Assembly: GCF_003719195.1 (NCBI RefSeq)
Contig: NZ_CP024996.1
Coordinates: 62,001-126,000, forward strand
Source: Herbaspirillum rubrisubalbicans
GTDB lineage: Bacteria; Pseudomonadota; Gammaproteobacteria; Burkholderiales; Burkholderiaceae_D
Length of the DNA stretch: 64,000 nt
Reading direction: 5' to 3'
Every line of letters begins with the position of its first letter. Within the stretch, counting starts at the first letter, position 1. Shown piece by piece: positions 47,513 through 56,022 of the stretch. The notes under the pieces were generated by a model, which saw only the letters and a program-made list of their open reading frames with translations, was not told the DNA's origin and ran no database searches. Position numbers and translations under genes: made by a program.

Positions 47513-48129
47513 TCGGCGATGGGGGCGAGTTTGAGCAGGGCTTCCCGGGCTCGGGTCAGGAATTGCTCCTTGCTTTCACCGGCTTGCAGCATCAGCGGTT
47601 CGCCGAAGCTCAAGGTACACAGCAGGGGCAGCGGCACCAGGTGGCCCTTGGGCATGGCGCGCCCCAGGTTTTCTATCCACACCGGCACCAATTCGACTTC
47701 CGGGTGGGCGCAGGCCAGGTGGTACAGGCCACTCTTGAACGGTAGTAGGCCATCGTCGAGGTTGCGCGTGCCTTCCGGGAACAGGATCAGCGATTCGCCA
47801 GCGGCCAGCACCTGGCCCATCACACCGATAGGGTCGGCGCTGCGCCCGGCTTGCCGGTCCACCAGCACACCGCGGAAGACGCGGTTGATGACGTAGCGGC
47901 GCAGCGCGCCCTTGAGCCAGTAATCGGCTCCGGCCACGGGGCGCGTCTGCTTGCGCATCAAGCGCGGCAGCATACTCCAGACCAGCACGAAATCGCCATG
48001 GCTGCGGTGGTTGGGATAATAGACGCGCAGCTTGCTGGGGTCGGGGGCGGCGAACCAGCGTGCGCGCACGCCCGTAAGCACGCGCGCGAAGCTGCAGATG
48101 GCGGAAGCGAAGAGGCGATCGATCAGCAT
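47509..48129 (-). CDS. PlsC-like 1-acyl-sn-glycerol-3-phosphate acyltransferase
   Basis: 206 residues. The acyltransferase catalytic motif NHRSHGD (HX4D) and the substrate motif FPEGTR are present, with a hydrophobic N-terminus. It should transfer an acyl chain to a lysophospholipid or similar acceptor. It overlaps the CdsA-like gene and starts 20 bases after the PAP2-DSP gene. E. coli ynbABCD lacks such a gene, so it is an addition here. Confidence 0.87.
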   Translation of the reverse strand: MLIDRLFASAICSFARVLTGVRARWFAAPDPSKLRVYYPNHRSHGDFVLVWSMLPRLMRKQTRPVAGADYWLKGALRRYVINRVFRGVLVDRQAGRSADPIGVMGQVLAAGESLILFPEGTRNLDDGLLPFKSGLYHLACAHPEVELVPVWIENLGRAMPKGHLVPLPLLCTLSFGEPLMLQAGESKEQFLTRAREALLKLAPIAE

Positions 48130-48149
48130 ACAGATTCAGTCTTCAAGGA

Positions 48150-50024
48150 TCAGAAAAAGAACAACACCACGAAGCTGCCCACCCAAGCCCCTAGCTGTCC
48201 GGCCAAGCATCGGTACTGGTACCGCAGCAGCCGGCGCGCCCCTGCGGTGCGTTGAGCCAGCGAACGGGTGGGCTCTGGTTGCTGGCCCAGGCCGCTCTCT
48301 CTGATGGCCAGGTCAAAGGCAGCCATATCGTCCTCGGGCCGTATTCCCTGATTTCCCTGATGCCAGCGGCGCGCCCAGGAGGCGAAGATGGGCGCGTCGA
48401 AGGCGCAGCGCAGGGCGAAGCAGTACTCGGCAATTCCGAAGGCGATGGACAGCGTCAGTGGTATCCAGAGCTTCGGCGTGTCCACCTGCAAGGCCAGCAG
48501 GATCAAGGCGGCGCCGCTGAGCATCCGGCTGGCGGCGTCCAGCGGACGGCTCAGGCCCAACAGTGCTGCGGCGATTTCAGCTTGGTGCGCGGCTTGCAGT
48601 GCATCGGGCAGGAGATTCAGATGGGCGGCGTCGTTGGCGGCATCGCCACAGGAACCCTGGCGCAGGTCAGGCATGTGATTCTCCTTGAGCAGGCGCTGCT
48701 CCACCTCCTGTAGGCGTTGGCGCAGCGCGTCGTTGATGACCACCGTGGGCCGGCGTTCGGCCAGCAGCGCGAGGGCGCAAGTCATGTCGGCGCAACGTCC
48801 GCTCAGGCACAGCCAGGTGGCCACGGCAGCGGCGCTGCGCGAATAGCCCAGGGCGCAGGCTACCAGCACCGGACCACGCCCGCGCAGTGATTCGATGCTG
48901 CGGGCAGCGGCCAGCAATTGATCGGCGTCGGGCGCGACCAGGTCCAGCCAGGCATGGCCAGCGTAGCGCCAGTAGCCGCGCGGGGCGGGCAATTCGGCAC
49001 AGAGGTCGCACAGGGCGGCAAAGCGGCCTGTGCACATCTCGATGCTGGTGGGCAGGCGGCCCAGCCAGACATCATCGGCGATGGCATCCGGCTGGGGATG
49101 GCGGCGTGTCCATAGGCGGGCATTGCGCGCGGCGCCCCAGGTATACGGCGCCAGCAGCCATGTTGCCGCCAGCGAACGTTTGCCGTCGATCTTCTGAAAG
49201 CCGCCAGCGCCGGCCCAGGCATAGTTCCAGGCCACGATGGCCAGCGACAAGGCCAGCCAGCCCAGTGGCGCGGCCAGAGGCCGCACGTTGACGGCCAGAC
49301 CCAGTGCCAGCAAGGCACCCAGGCCATAGGCCAGCGCCAGACGCAGGCGTCGCGTGCTGCCCAGGCCGTCGCGCCGCAGCGGGCTTGCGCCTTGGTCCGG
49401 CCACAGCCACAGGCAGAACAGGCCCAGCATCGCACCGGTCGGAATATCGATGAAGTGATGCTGCCAGGTGGTCAGCACCGACAGGCCGATCAGCAGCGCC
49501 CAGCCGTGGATGAAAAGCTTGACCAGCCATCCGCTGGGCAAGCGGGCGAACTGCACCCAGATCAGCACCAGTAGTGCGATATGCAGCGATGGCGCTTGAT
49601 TGTAGGGCAGATCGAAGGCCGCCAGCGAAGCGAACAGGGCGCCGAACAGACCCTCCGAAGGCGGGCGCACGAAGGCAAAGCGCAGCGGAAAGGCCAGAAA
49701 GCAGGCCACCGCGATCAACTGCGCGCTCAACAGCCGCAGGGCATGACGGTCGGTCTGGCGCGGGGTGCGGCAACACAGGAAGGAAAAGCCGTACAACAGG
49801 TCGATGGACCAGTAGGGAACGATGGTCCAGGGCAGGAAGGGGATATGGCTTTCCCAGGCATAGAAGAAGCTGGGAACGTTGGCGCGTGCGGCGGCGGCAT
49901 GGTTGGCCAAGCCGTAGCTGAGGAAGAACAAGGGGCCCAGTAGCAACAGCCACGCCACGCCGCGCTTCCAAGGCAGCGGCGTGGGCGGCGCCGCAGGTGC
50001 CAGCGGCTGCACCACCTGGCTCAT
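48150..50024 (-). CDS. ynbD: YnbD-like PAP2 membrane phosphatase fused to a dual-specificity phosphatase domain
   Basis: 624 residues. The N-terminal half has about six membrane helices with a PAP2-type set NQAPSLHIA and TTWQHHFIDIPTG. The middle has a dual-specificity phosphatase loop VACALGYSRSAA (C-X5-R). A further membrane-associated C-terminal part follows. The PAP2 part may act on lipid phosphates in the periplasm. The start ATG 50024 overlaps the upstream gene by 4 bases (ATGA). It is longer than E. coli YnbD (about 430 residues as I recall). Confidence 0.82.
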   Translation of the reverse strand: MSQVVQPLAPAAPPTPLPWKRGVAWLLLLGPLFFLSYGLANHAAAARANVPSFFYAWESHIPFLPWTIVPYWSIDLLYGFSFLCCRTPRQTDRHALRLLSAQLIAVACFLAFPLRFAFVRPPSEGLFGALFASLAAFDLPYNQAPSLHIALLVLIWVQFARLPSGWLVKLFIHGWALLIGLSVLTTWQHHFIDIPTGAMLGLFCLWLWPDQGASPLRRDGLGSTRRLRLALAYGLGALLALGLAVNVRPLAAPLGWLALSLAIVAWNYAWAGAGGFQKIDGKRSLAATWLLAPYTWGAARNARLWTRRHPQPDAIADDVWLGRLPTSIEMCTGRFAALCDLCAELPAPRGYWRYAGHAWLDLVAPDADQLLAAARSIESLRGRGPVLVACALGYSRSAAAVATWLCLSGRCADMTCALALLAERRPTVVINDALRQRLQEVEQRLLKENHMPDLRQGSCGDAANDAAHLNLLPDALQAAHQAEIAAALLGLSRPLDAASRMLSGAALILLALQVDTPKLWIPLTLSIAFGIAEYCFALRCAFDAPIFASWARRWHQGNQGIRPEDDMAAFDLAIRESGLGQQPEPTRSLAQRTAGARRLLRYQYRCLAGQLGAWVGSFVVLFFF

Positions 50025-51772
50025 GAGACCTTGCGCCGGGCCAGCGAGACCGTGAAGATGCCCCACGGGTCGATGCGCTGCTCCAGTTTTTCGAAACCGG
50101 CCTCGGCGACCAACTGGTCCATCTCGGCCTGGGTGCGGCGACGCATGACCCAGGCCTGTCCGCCGCGATGGCTGGTGAGGGCGCGGGCGATCATTTCCAG
50201 TTGCGGATGCCAGGGCTGGCCGGTATAGATCAGGTAGCCACCGGGCGCAATTGCGTCGGCCAGGCCCGCCAGCGAAGTGGCCACCGCGTCATTGTCGGGG
50301 AAAAGTTCATATAGGCCCGAGACGATGCCCACCGTCGGCCGTGGTTGCAGCGCTGCCAGGCTGGCCCGGTCGAAAGCGTCACCTTGGACGAAGCGGGCGA
50401 TGTCGCCCAGGCCCTTTTCCTTGATCAGCACGCTTCCCTGGCGCACGTTCAGTTCGCTGTAGTCGCGCAGCAGGATGGATTCGGGTCGCGGGCCGCTATC
50501 CAGGGCTTCCAGCACGTAGCGTCCGTGTCCAGCCGCAATGTCGAGCACGCGCAGCGGCTGGCCTTCGGCTTGCAGGCGGGCCAGCGCCAGGCGCAGCAAT
50601 TGTTCGATGTGCAGCTTGCGCTGGCGGATGCCCTTCCAGCCGATGGCATCCAGGTAGTGGCGGTCAATCGCGCGGCCCAGCGGCCCGACGCCCTGGGGAC
50701 GATTGCGATAGACGTAGTCCAGCGTGCTGCCCGAATCGAAGCCGGTGCGGTGGCCCAGCGCCACCCCGGTCGACAGCAGGCCGCCCAGCTTGAGGTTGGC
50801 GCGATAGCCGGCCCAGTAAAGACCTTTTGGGCTCAAGGCCGGCAGTGGTGCAGCCAGTGCCTGGGCTTCATCGAAGGTCGGTCCTTGGCGGTGTGCCTGG
50901 CGCAGGTCCGGGCGCGACCAGGGTTGGGCGAACTGGCGCAGGATGAAGTCGCGGGCCAGATCGGTGGCAATCTTGCGATCCTTTTCACCGAAGGTGTCGT
51001 GGTAGAAACCGGGCAGCACGTGCTTTTCCTTGGCCGTGCTTCCCAGGCGCGCAAAGAAGTCGTGCTGCGGGCCGTGATGCACCACCCAGTCGGCACCGGA
51101 GATGAGCAGTTGGGTCGGGATGGTGATGGCCTGGGCGTCGGCCACCACCCGTTCGGCCGCCTCATAGAGCGCCAGCAGGATGTTCACCGAGATCGGCCGG
51201 CTGATCAGCGGGTCGCTGTCGTAGGAGGCCTGACGCTGCCGGTCGTGGGTGAGGAACTTGGCCTTGACATAGCTGTTGACGAAGAAATTGCCGCGCAGCT
51301 TCTGCTGCAGGGCCAGGCCGGTACGGGCAAAGGGGACGTAGAGCTTGACCTTGAAGGCCGGCGAGGCCAGCACCAGGCAGCGCACGCGCGGGGCATAGTC
51401 ATGCGCCCAGGTCGACACCAGCACCGCGCCCACGCTTTGCGCCAGCACGGCCAAGTCTTCTTCGGCCAGTTGCCATTGCTGGCGCAGGTGGCCGATAAAG
51501 GTCTGCACATCGCGCACCGAATCGGCAAAGCTGGGCGAATAGCCGCGCGGACCAGGCGAGCGGCCGTGGCCGCGGGCATCCCAGGCGTAGAAATCGAAGT
51601 CCGGCAGATCGAGTTCATCGACCAGATGCGCCATGCGAGCGCCATGCTCGTGGCCGCGGTGAAACATCACGACTGCACCGCGCCGCTGGGCTGAGGTGGC
51701 GGGCCAGCGACGGTAGAACAGGGTCTGGTCGTCGTGGGTGATGAACTGGTGTTCCTGGACAGGTCGGTTCAT
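50021..51772 (-). CDS. ynbC: YnbC-like alpha/beta hydrolase fused to a SAM-dependent methyltransferase
   Basis: 583 residues, close to E. coli YnbC. The N-terminal half is an alpha/beta hydrolase (DFYAWDARGHGRSPG, nucleophile elbow AQSVGAV, later Asp and His), the C-terminal half a Rossmann methyltransferase (VLDIAAGHGRYVLEAL). The hydrolase part may cleave an ester and the methyltransferase part methylate a product. ATG overlaps on both sides show it is co-translated with YnbA and YnbD-like genes. The substrates are unknown. Confidence 0.82.
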   Translation of the reverse strand: MNRPVQEHQFITHDDQTLFYRRWPATSAQRRGAVVMFHRGHEHGARMAHLVDELDLPDFDFYAWDARGHGRSPGPRGYSPSFADSVRDVQTFIGHLRQQWQLAEEDLAVLAQSVGAVLVSTWAHDYAPRVRCLVLASPAFKVKLYVPFARTGLALQQKLRGNFFVNSYVKAKFLTHDRQRQASYDSDPLISRPISVNILLALYEAAERVVADAQAITIPTQLLISGADWVVHHGPQHDFFARLGSTAKEKHVLPGFYHDTFGEKDRKIATDLARDFILRQFAQPWSRPDLRQAHRQGPTFDEAQALAAPLPALSPKGLYWAGYRANLKLGGLLSTGVALGHRTGFDSGSTLDYVYRNRPQGVGPLGRAIDRHYLDAIGWKGIRQRKLHIEQLLRLALARLQAEGQPLRVLDIAAGHGRYVLEALDSGPRPESILLRDYSELNVRQGSVLIKEKGLGDIARFVQGDAFDRASLAALQPRPTVGIVSGLYELFPDNDAVATSLAGLADAIAPGGYLIYTGQPWHPQLEMIARALTSHRGGQAWVMRRRTQAEMDQLVAEAGFEKLEQRIDPWGIFTVSLARRKVS

Positions 51773-52383
51773 GGGCGGGGGAGAGCGGCCAGGCCGCTGC
51801 GGATACGGTTGACGATATTGAGCAGGATGGCCACTGCCGCCAGCGGCAGCGCCCAGAAGATCCAGTCCGGCAGTGCGCCGGCCAGGCCCAGCCACAGGCC
51901 CAGGGCGCCGAACAGGAAGGCGCGGTCGCTCTTGCCCATGGGGCCGGCGTACTGGCGCGGCGCCCCCACCATCGGGCCCAGCGCGCCGGCCATCTCTGAG
52001 ACGGCCGCCAGGAAGATCACGCTGCCCACGCTGGCCCAGCCAAACGGCGCCACCAGCACGAAGGGCAGGTAGAGTGCGGCATCGGCGATGACGTCGCTCA
52101 ATTCATTGAGATAGGCGCCCAGCGCCGATTGCTGGCCGAATTCGCGCGCCAGCATCCCGTCCACCGCATTCAAGGCCATGCGCAGGAACATCCACAGCGG
52201 CAGCAGCAGGAACCAGCCGGGCCGTTGCGCCCCCAGCATGAATAGCCATGCACCCAGGGCCAGCGAGATCAGCATGGCCAGCAGGGTCACCGCATTGGCT
52301 GTCACGCCGGCATGGGCCAAGGCTCGCACCATGGGGCGCAAGAGCGCCTGGAAGCGGGGTTTGAGTTGATAGATGCTGATCAT
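51769..52383 (-). CDS. ynbA: YnbA-like CDP-alcohol phosphatidyltransferase
   Basis: 204 residues with about six membrane helices. The active-site motif is LNAVDGMLAREFGQQ then GAYLNELSD, the CDP-alcohol phosphatidyltransferase motif, but Asn replaces the first and third of the four usual Asp. As I recall, E. coli YnbA has the same change, so it looks like a feature of this subfamily. It would displace CMP from CDP-diacylglycerol by an alcohol. ATG 52383 has AGGTG upstream. It is the first gene of the operon. Confidence 0.82.
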   Translation of the reverse strand: MISIYQLKPRFQALLRPMVRALAHAGVTANAVTLLAMLISLALGAWLFMLGAQRPGWFLLLPLWMFLRMALNAVDGMLAREFGQQSALGAYLNELSDVIADAALYLPFVLVAPFGWASVGSVIFLAAVSEMAGALGPMVGAPRQYAGPMGKSDRAFLFGALGLWLGLAGALPDWIFWALPLAAVAILLNIVNRIRSGLAALPRP

Positions 52384-52589
52384 GCAGCACCTGCCGCATG
52401 GCGGAGAATAAAGAGGGAGGGCATGGCATCGTCCGTTGTTATAGGTTTTGCTTGAGTTCTTCTTTTGTGCGCGGGCGCTTTGTGGTCTTTGTCCACGCAA
52501 GTAGCTCTTCTGTTCCCGCTATTGCACAAAGTAAGGGGAAATTACATGCAAAGTGTTATTGCCTGGACAAGCCAAATCGACCATTTGTG

Positions 52590-54125
52590 TCATTGGCCGG
52601 CCAGTCCTCGTCGATACTGGATTGCCTCGGCCACATGGGCTTGCCCGAGCGCGTCGCTAGTGGCCAGGTCGGCGATGGTGCGGGCCAGTTTCAACACGCG
52701 GTGATAGGCCCGCGCCGACCATTCCAGGCGCACCATGGCGGCTTGCAGTAGTTGACTGGCAGCCTGGTCCGGTTGGCAATAGCGGTCGATCTCGCTGCCG
52801 CTTAACTGGCTGTTGGGTTTGCCCTGGCGCTGCAGTTGAAGGTCGAAGGCCAGCGCCACCCGTTGCGCGATGGCGGCGCTGGGCTCTCCCGGTTGATGGG
52901 CTGCCAGTTCTGCCGGACTGAGCGCGCCGACCTGCAATTGCATGTCGATGCGATCGAGCAGCGGGCCGGACAGGCGCGCTTGGTAGCGCTTGACCAGTTC
53001 CGGCGTACAGCGGCAGCGCCCGCTCGCTTCGCCGTGCAGGCCACAGGGGCAGGGATTCATCGCCGCCACCAGTTGGAAGCGTGCCGGAAATTCGGCCTGG
53101 CGTGCCGCGCGTGAGATGGTGATGCGGCCCGATTCCATCGGCTGGCGCAGCACGTCCAGCACGCTTCGGGGATATTCGGCGATTTCGTCCAGGAACAGCA
53201 CTCCGTGATGCGCCAACGAAATCTCCCCCGGCCGCGGCGTACTGCCACCCCCCACCAGTGCCACGGCTGAGGCTGTGTGATGCGGCGCCCGAAAAGGGCG
53301 CTGCTGCCAGCGACTGATATCGAAACTGCCCGAGAGCGATTGCACGGCTGCCGATTCCAGCGCTTGCTCCTGCGTCATCGGCGGCAGAATCCCGGGGAAC
53401 CGCGTGGCCAGCATCGACTTGCCGGCACCGGGCGGACCGACCAGCAACATGCTGTGCTGGCCGGCTGCCGCCACTTCCATGGCGCGTCGGGCCTGCAATT
53501 GCCCCTTGATGTCGCTGAAGTCGGGATACGCTGGCCGGGGAGAGGTCGCCCTTGCCTGGTGTGGCTGCAGGCGCTCGCGCTGGTCGCGGGTGCTGAAATG
53601 GGCGCACACGTCCAGCAGCGAAGTCGCCGGTAGGATGCAGGCCTGCGGCACCAGCGCCGCTTCGTCGGCGTTGGCGGCGGGCAGGATGAAGCTGCGCTGG
53701 TGGCCGGCGGTCTCGGCGTGGGCTTGGGTATCGCGCTGGATGGCGCAGGTCATGGCCAGCGCGCCGCGGATGGGCAGCAGTTGTCCCGAGAGTGACAACT
53801 CGCCTGCATATTCATGTTCGTCCAGCCGGTCGGCCGGGATCTGGCCGGATGCGGCCAGGATACCCAACGCCATGGCCAGGTCGAAGCGCCCCGATTCCTT
53901 GGGCAGGTCGGCCGGGGCCAGGTTGATCGTGATGCGTCGTGCCGGGAATTCGAAGCGGGCATTTTGCAGTGCCGCCCGCACGCGGTCGCGGGCTTCCTTC
54001 ACCTCGGTGTCGGGCAGCCCGACGATGGTGAAGGCCGGCAAGCCATTGGCCAGATGCACCTCGACCGTTACCGGCAGGGCGCTCATGCCGGCCAGGGCGC
54101 GGCTACGCAAGACTGCCAGGCTCAT
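52590..54125 (-). CDS. YifB/ComM-family Mg-chelatase-like AAA ATPase
   Basis: 511 residues. N-terminal ChlI/Lon-protease-like domain (ALPVTVEVHLANGLPAFTIVGLPD), then AAA+ with Walker A VGPPGAGKSMLATRFPGILP and Walker B GVLFLDEIAEYP, then a C-terminal Mg_chelatase domain with a Cys-containing zinc loop (MNPCPCGLHG). Orthologues include ComM, a helicase helping branch migration in natural transformation. Standing alone here, between ubiK and the lipid operon. Confidence 0.92.
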   Translation of the reverse strand: MSLAVLRSRALAGMSALPVTVEVHLANGLPAFTIVGLPDTEVKEARDRVRAALQNARFEFPARRITINLAPADLPKESGRFDLAMALGILAASGQIPADRLDEHEYAGELSLSGQLLPIRGALAMTCAIQRDTQAHAETAGHQRSFILPAANADEAALVPQACILPATSLLDVCAHFSTRDQRERLQPHQARATSPRPAYPDFSDIKGQLQARRAMEVAAAGQHSMLLVGPPGAGKSMLATRFPGILPPMTQEQALESAAVQSLSGSFDISRWQQRPFRAPHHTASAVALVGGGSTPRPGEISLAHHGVLFLDEIAEYPRSVLDVLRQPMESGRITISRAARQAEFPARFQLVAAMNPCPCGLHGEASGRCRCTPELVKRYQARLSGPLLDRIDMQLQVGALSPAELAAHQPGEPSAAIAQRVALAFDLQLQRQGKPNSQLSGSEIDRYCQPDQAASQLLQAAMVRLEWSARAYHRVLKLARTIADLATSDALGQAHVAEAIQYRRGLAGQ

Positions 54126-54198
54126 TGCAATGGGCCTGGCAGCTTGTCAGAGAGAAAAAGGGAAGGGGGAGGGAAAGAGAAAAATGTCGTCGCCGGGA

Positions 54199-54444
54199 TC
54201 ATGGAGTCTGTTTTTGCTGAGCTTCAAGCTCGGCAACACGCGCTTCCAGCGCCTCCAGGCGGGCACGGGTCTTGGCCAGGACCTGGGCCTGGACGTCGAA
54301 TTCCTCGCGCGTGACCAGGTCCAGCTTGGCAAAACCCTGACTCAACATGGCCTTGACGTTCTTCTCGATGTCCTTGGCCGGAGAGTTCTCGATCGCCTTG
54401 TTGATCTTGGATTGCAGGTCTTCAAAAAATGGGGGCTTGTCCAT
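54199..54444 (-). CDS. ubiK: Ubiquinone biosynthesis accessory factor UbiK
   Basis: 81 residues, the YqiC/DUF526 family. The helical pattern MDKPPFFEDLQSKINKAIEN followed by a coiled coil (LEALEARVAELEAQQ) is typical. It helps ubiquinone-making proteins assemble at the membrane. ATG 54444 has AAGGAG upstream; the frame upstream to 54504 is unsupported. Confidence 0.88.
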   Translation of the reverse strand: MDKPPFFEDLQSKINKAIENSPAKDIEKNVKAMLSQGFAKLDLVTREEFDVQAQVLAKTRARLEALEARVAELEAQQKQTP

Positions 54445-54682
54445 GTCGGATCTCCTTGGCAGATAGCTGTACTGCAAGTTTAGCGGTTTCCCGCCCATCC
54501 TCAAACCATCCTCGAACCGCGATGGTCCTGATCAGACCGCTTTTTTGCCACCAGGTGCCCGGCCTTGGATGAATTTTCCTTCAGGAAATGCTCCGACTTG
54601 GTGACTTTTTCTTCGCCCGCCGTCCGCGCACCAAAATGTGTTTGCCGCGTTTGACGCAAGATTAATAAAAAACCATCAATAT

Positions 54683-54699
54683 CGCACCAGCAGCGTGCA
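54683..54699. promoter_or_regulatory. NtrC-binding-like site
   Basis: CGCACCAGCAGCGTGCA matches the consensus TGCACCA-N3-TGGTGCA at 11 of 14 fixed bases. A weaker second site (TGCACTATTTTGAGGCT, 54712-54728 approx.) follows. Both are 80-130 bases upstream of the sigma-54 promoter, the usual enhancer distance. Confidence 0.65.
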
Positions 54700-54799
54700 T
54701 TTATTCATTTGATGCACTATTTTGAGGCTGGGCTCGAAAAAAATCGTCGTAAATCTCTGGTTTCACGGGCAAACACAAGTCAGCCTTGCCACAACGACA

Positions 54800-54815
54800 T
54801 GGCACGGCTCCTGCT
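54800..54815 (+). promoter_or_regulatory. Sigma-54 promoter of nlmA-glnK-amtB
   Basis: TGGCACGGCTCCTGCT matches TGGCACG-N4-TTGC-(A/T) with one change (CTGC for TTGC) and exact spacing. It lies about 60 bases upstream of nlmA. Published work on H. seropedicae reports NtrC control of this operon. Confidence 0.85.
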
Positions 54816-54876
54816 ACAGGATGGGAGAAAGACAAAAAAAGACTTTATTGTTCAAACATAAACCAGAGGGAAAGTC

Positions 54877-55656
54877 ATGAAGAAACTGATTCTTGCAACA
54901 GCCATCGCCGCATCCTTCGTTTCTACCGTGGCCCGTGCAGAGGACGCCAAGCCGGATAATGAATTGACCTTCAACGCCGCCGTGGTGAACGACTACCGCT
55001 ACCGCGGCCTGACCCAGACCCGTTTCGACCCGGCCCTGCAGGTTGGTGCTGACTACACGCACAACCCGACCGGTCTCTACGCAGGCACCTGGCTGACCAA
55101 CATCAAGTGGATCAAGGACGCCGGCACGCTGGCCGGTACCGATACCAAGGGCGACGTCGAGTGGGACATCTACGGCGGCAAGCGCGGTGACATCGGCGGC
55201 GGCTTCACTTATGACGTCGGTGGTCTGGCCTACTACTATCCGGGCAACACCCTGGACAAGGTGGCCAAGAACGCCAACACCTTCGAACTGTACGGCCAGG
55301 TCGGTTACGGCCCGGGCTACTTCAAGTATTCGCAATCGCTGACCAACCTGTTCGGCGCTGCCAACAGCAAGTACAGCCAATACTTCGATCTGGGTGCCAA
55401 CATCGAGACCTACTATGGCGTCATCCTGGGTCTGCATGTCGGTCACCAGAACGTGCGTGGCAATCCCAACCAGTTGAGCTACACCGACTGGAAGATCGGT
55501 CTGTCCAAGACCTTCGACCAAGCCGCCGGTATCACCCTGGGCCTGGCCTATGTCGGTACCGACCTCAAGGATGGCGTGTCCACCACGCCGGCCTCGGATG
55601 GCTTCAAGAACGTCGGCAAGAATGGCTTTGTCGTCTCCCTCAGCAAAACTTTCTAA
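54877..55656 (+). CDS. nlmA: NlmA, TorF-family putative outer membrane protein
   Basis: 259 residues. A signal peptide ends at ARAED. Alternating beta strands rich in Tyr/Gly (YRYRGLTQTRFDPALQVGAD, ending in VVSLSKTF with a terminal Phe) point to an outer membrane beta-barrel of the TorF/TIGR02001 kind. It is the first gene of nlmA-glnK-amtB, 12 bases before glnK. A role in ammonium or amine passage across the outer membrane is inference. Confidence 0.9.
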   Translation: MKKLILATAIAASFVSTVARAEDAKPDNELTFNAAVVNDYRYRGLTQTRFDPALQVGADYTHNPTGLYAGTWLTNIKWIKDAGTLAGTDTKGDVEWDIYGGKRGDIGGGFTYDVGGLAYYYPGNTLDKVAKNANTFELYGQVGYGPGYFKYSQSLTNLFGAANSKYSQYFDLGANIETYYGVILGLHVGHQNVRGNPNQLSYTDWKIGLSKTFDQAAGITLGLAYVGTDLKDGVSTTPASDGFKNVGKNGFVVSLSKTF

Positions 55657-56007
<351 letters not shown>

Positions 56008-56022
56008 AAAAGGGGAACTCTA

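Larger units (their letters stand above)
54445..54876. other. Regulatory region of nlmA-glnK-amtB
   Basis: 432 bases upstream of nlmA. It holds two NtrC-like sites (54683-54699 and near 54712-54728) and the sigma-54 promoter at 54800-54815. No gene seen. AT-rich around 54650-54720. Confidence 0.7.
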
